Below are positions 63,597-64,000 of a stretch of 64,000 bases of DNA, one piece after another; position 1 is the stretch's first letter, and each line of letters starts with the position of its first letter. Made by a program: the position numbers and the translations under genes. Source of the stretch: Lactiplantibacillus paraplantarum (GTDB taxonomy: Bacteria; Bacillota; Bacilli; Lactobacillales; Lactobacillaceae); NCBI RefSeq assembly GCF_003641145.1, contig NZ_CP032744.1:1116001-1180000 (forward strand), in the 5' to 3' direction. The notes under the pieces are model-generated. The model worked only from the letters and a program-made list of their open reading frames with translations, did not search any database and was not told the DNA's origin.

Positions 63597-64000
63597 ATGC
63601 AATTTACAACAATTCCTTTTGATGAATTAACTGTTCAACAGTTACAACAGATTTATAAGTTGCGAGTGGCCGTTTTTGTGGTTGAACAGACGTGTCCATA
63701 TCAAGAAGTCGATGATACGGATTTGATTGCTTGGCACTTGCGGGGACAAGATTCAACGGGGCAACTCTTAGTGTATGCACGTTTAATGCGTGAAGCAAAT
63801 CACCAGGCGCGGATTGGTCGAGTGATTACTAATCCGGAAGTGCGCGGGCAGGGCTATGGGCAACAATTGATTCGGCAAGCTATTGATCAGATTAAAATGT
63901 TGTGGCCGACAACGACCCAAATTAACATTCAAGCGCAGCATTATTTGGATCGCTTCTACCGTGGCTTTGGTTTTCAACCAGTTTCTGAAGTTTATTTAGA
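63597..64000 (+). CDS. ElaA-like GNAT acetyltransferase (3' end outside window)
   Basis: The frame runs from an ATG preceded by AAGGAG to the end of the window (134 codons seen of about 150). It begins MQFTTIPFDELTVQQLQQIYKLRVAVFVVEQ, with YQEVDDTDLIAWHL and the acetyl-CoA loop VRGQGYGQQLIRQAI, then RFYRGFGFQPVSE. This matches ElaA-type N-acetyltransferases. Substrate unknown; ElaA proteins are cytoplasmic. Confidence 0.88.
   Translation, partial: MQFTTIPFDELTVQQLQQIYKLRVAVFVVEQTCPYQEVDDTDLIAWHLRGQDSTGQLLVYARLMREANHQARIGRVITNPEVRGQGYGQQLIRQAIDQIKMLWPTTTQINIQAQHYLDRFYRGFGFQPVSEVYL

Noticed and set aside
1-64000. CRISPR array or insertion sequence
   Set aside because: No regularly spaced direct repeats with unique spacers and no transposase frame with terminal inverted repeats were seen.

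Overview
The window reads as about 64 kb of chromosome from a Lactobacillaceae species, most probably Lactiplantibacillus plantarum or a very close relative. Supporting signs are: moderate GC; strong GGAGG ribosome sites; T-box leaders on leuS and metE; a pair of TagE-like glycosyltransferases; an Agr-type two-component system; an LPQTxE-type sorting signal; and the gene repertoire (PepV, MscL, UgpBAEC-GDPD, bifunctional homocysteine methyltransferase/MTHFR). The species call is inference; no database was searched.

Layout. 1-3.2 kb: two paralogous family-4 glycosyltransferases and a small membrane protein. 3.2-13.7 kb: mostly core genes (MnmM-like methyltransferase, PAP2 phosphatase, T-box/leuS, MOP flippase, pseudouridine synthase, NAD(P)HX dehydratase, PepV, universal stress protein). 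14-19 kb: a glycerol-3-phosphate/glycerophosphodiester ABC operon behind a putative three-repeat Pho box. 19.2-25 kb: deoxynucleoside kinase, MscL, a large YhgE/Pip protein and MsrA, all on the minus strand. 25.5-33 kb: an accessory block under a divergent LysR regulator, with SDRs, NmrA-like proteins, a PEBP, a cyclophilin-like protein and at least three decaying genes. 33-41 kb: HAD phosphatase, orphan Agr-like kinase/regulator pair, small exported proteins, CAAX protease, OhrR. 41-47.5 kb: UvrA paralog, tRNA-His, a sortase-signal remnant, tRNA-Leu, a three-gene exported-protein operon, GtrA and DUF1516 proteins. 47.5-52 kb: T-box-controlled metE-hmt/metF operon, minus strand. 52.5-61.1 kb: the sulfation cluster. 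61.4 kb to the end: MATE exporter, DUF2187 protein, tRNA-Gly, tRNA-Asp and the 5' part of an ElaA-like acetyltransferase.

The most distinctive system is the sulfation cluster. It encodes a soluble P-loop sulfotransferase, ATP sulfurylase, APS kinase, a DHH-family pAp phosphatase/nanoRNase, a membrane-anchored arylsulfotransferase and an SLC13-type anion permease with two TrkA-C-like domains. The first four genes overlap or nearly abut. No APS/PAPS reductase or sulfite reductase is present here, so the set looks built to import sulfate, make PAPS, transfer sulfonate to an unknown acceptor and clear PAP, rather than to assimilate sulfur into cysteine. A MATE exporter follows and could be connected.

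Other items worth attention: a candidate minus-strand small RNA with CCCCC loops (38.5-38.67 kb); a two-copy intergenic repeat with two stem-loops (10.6 and 19.1 kb); and three genes whose best ribosome-site placement points to non-canonical start codons.
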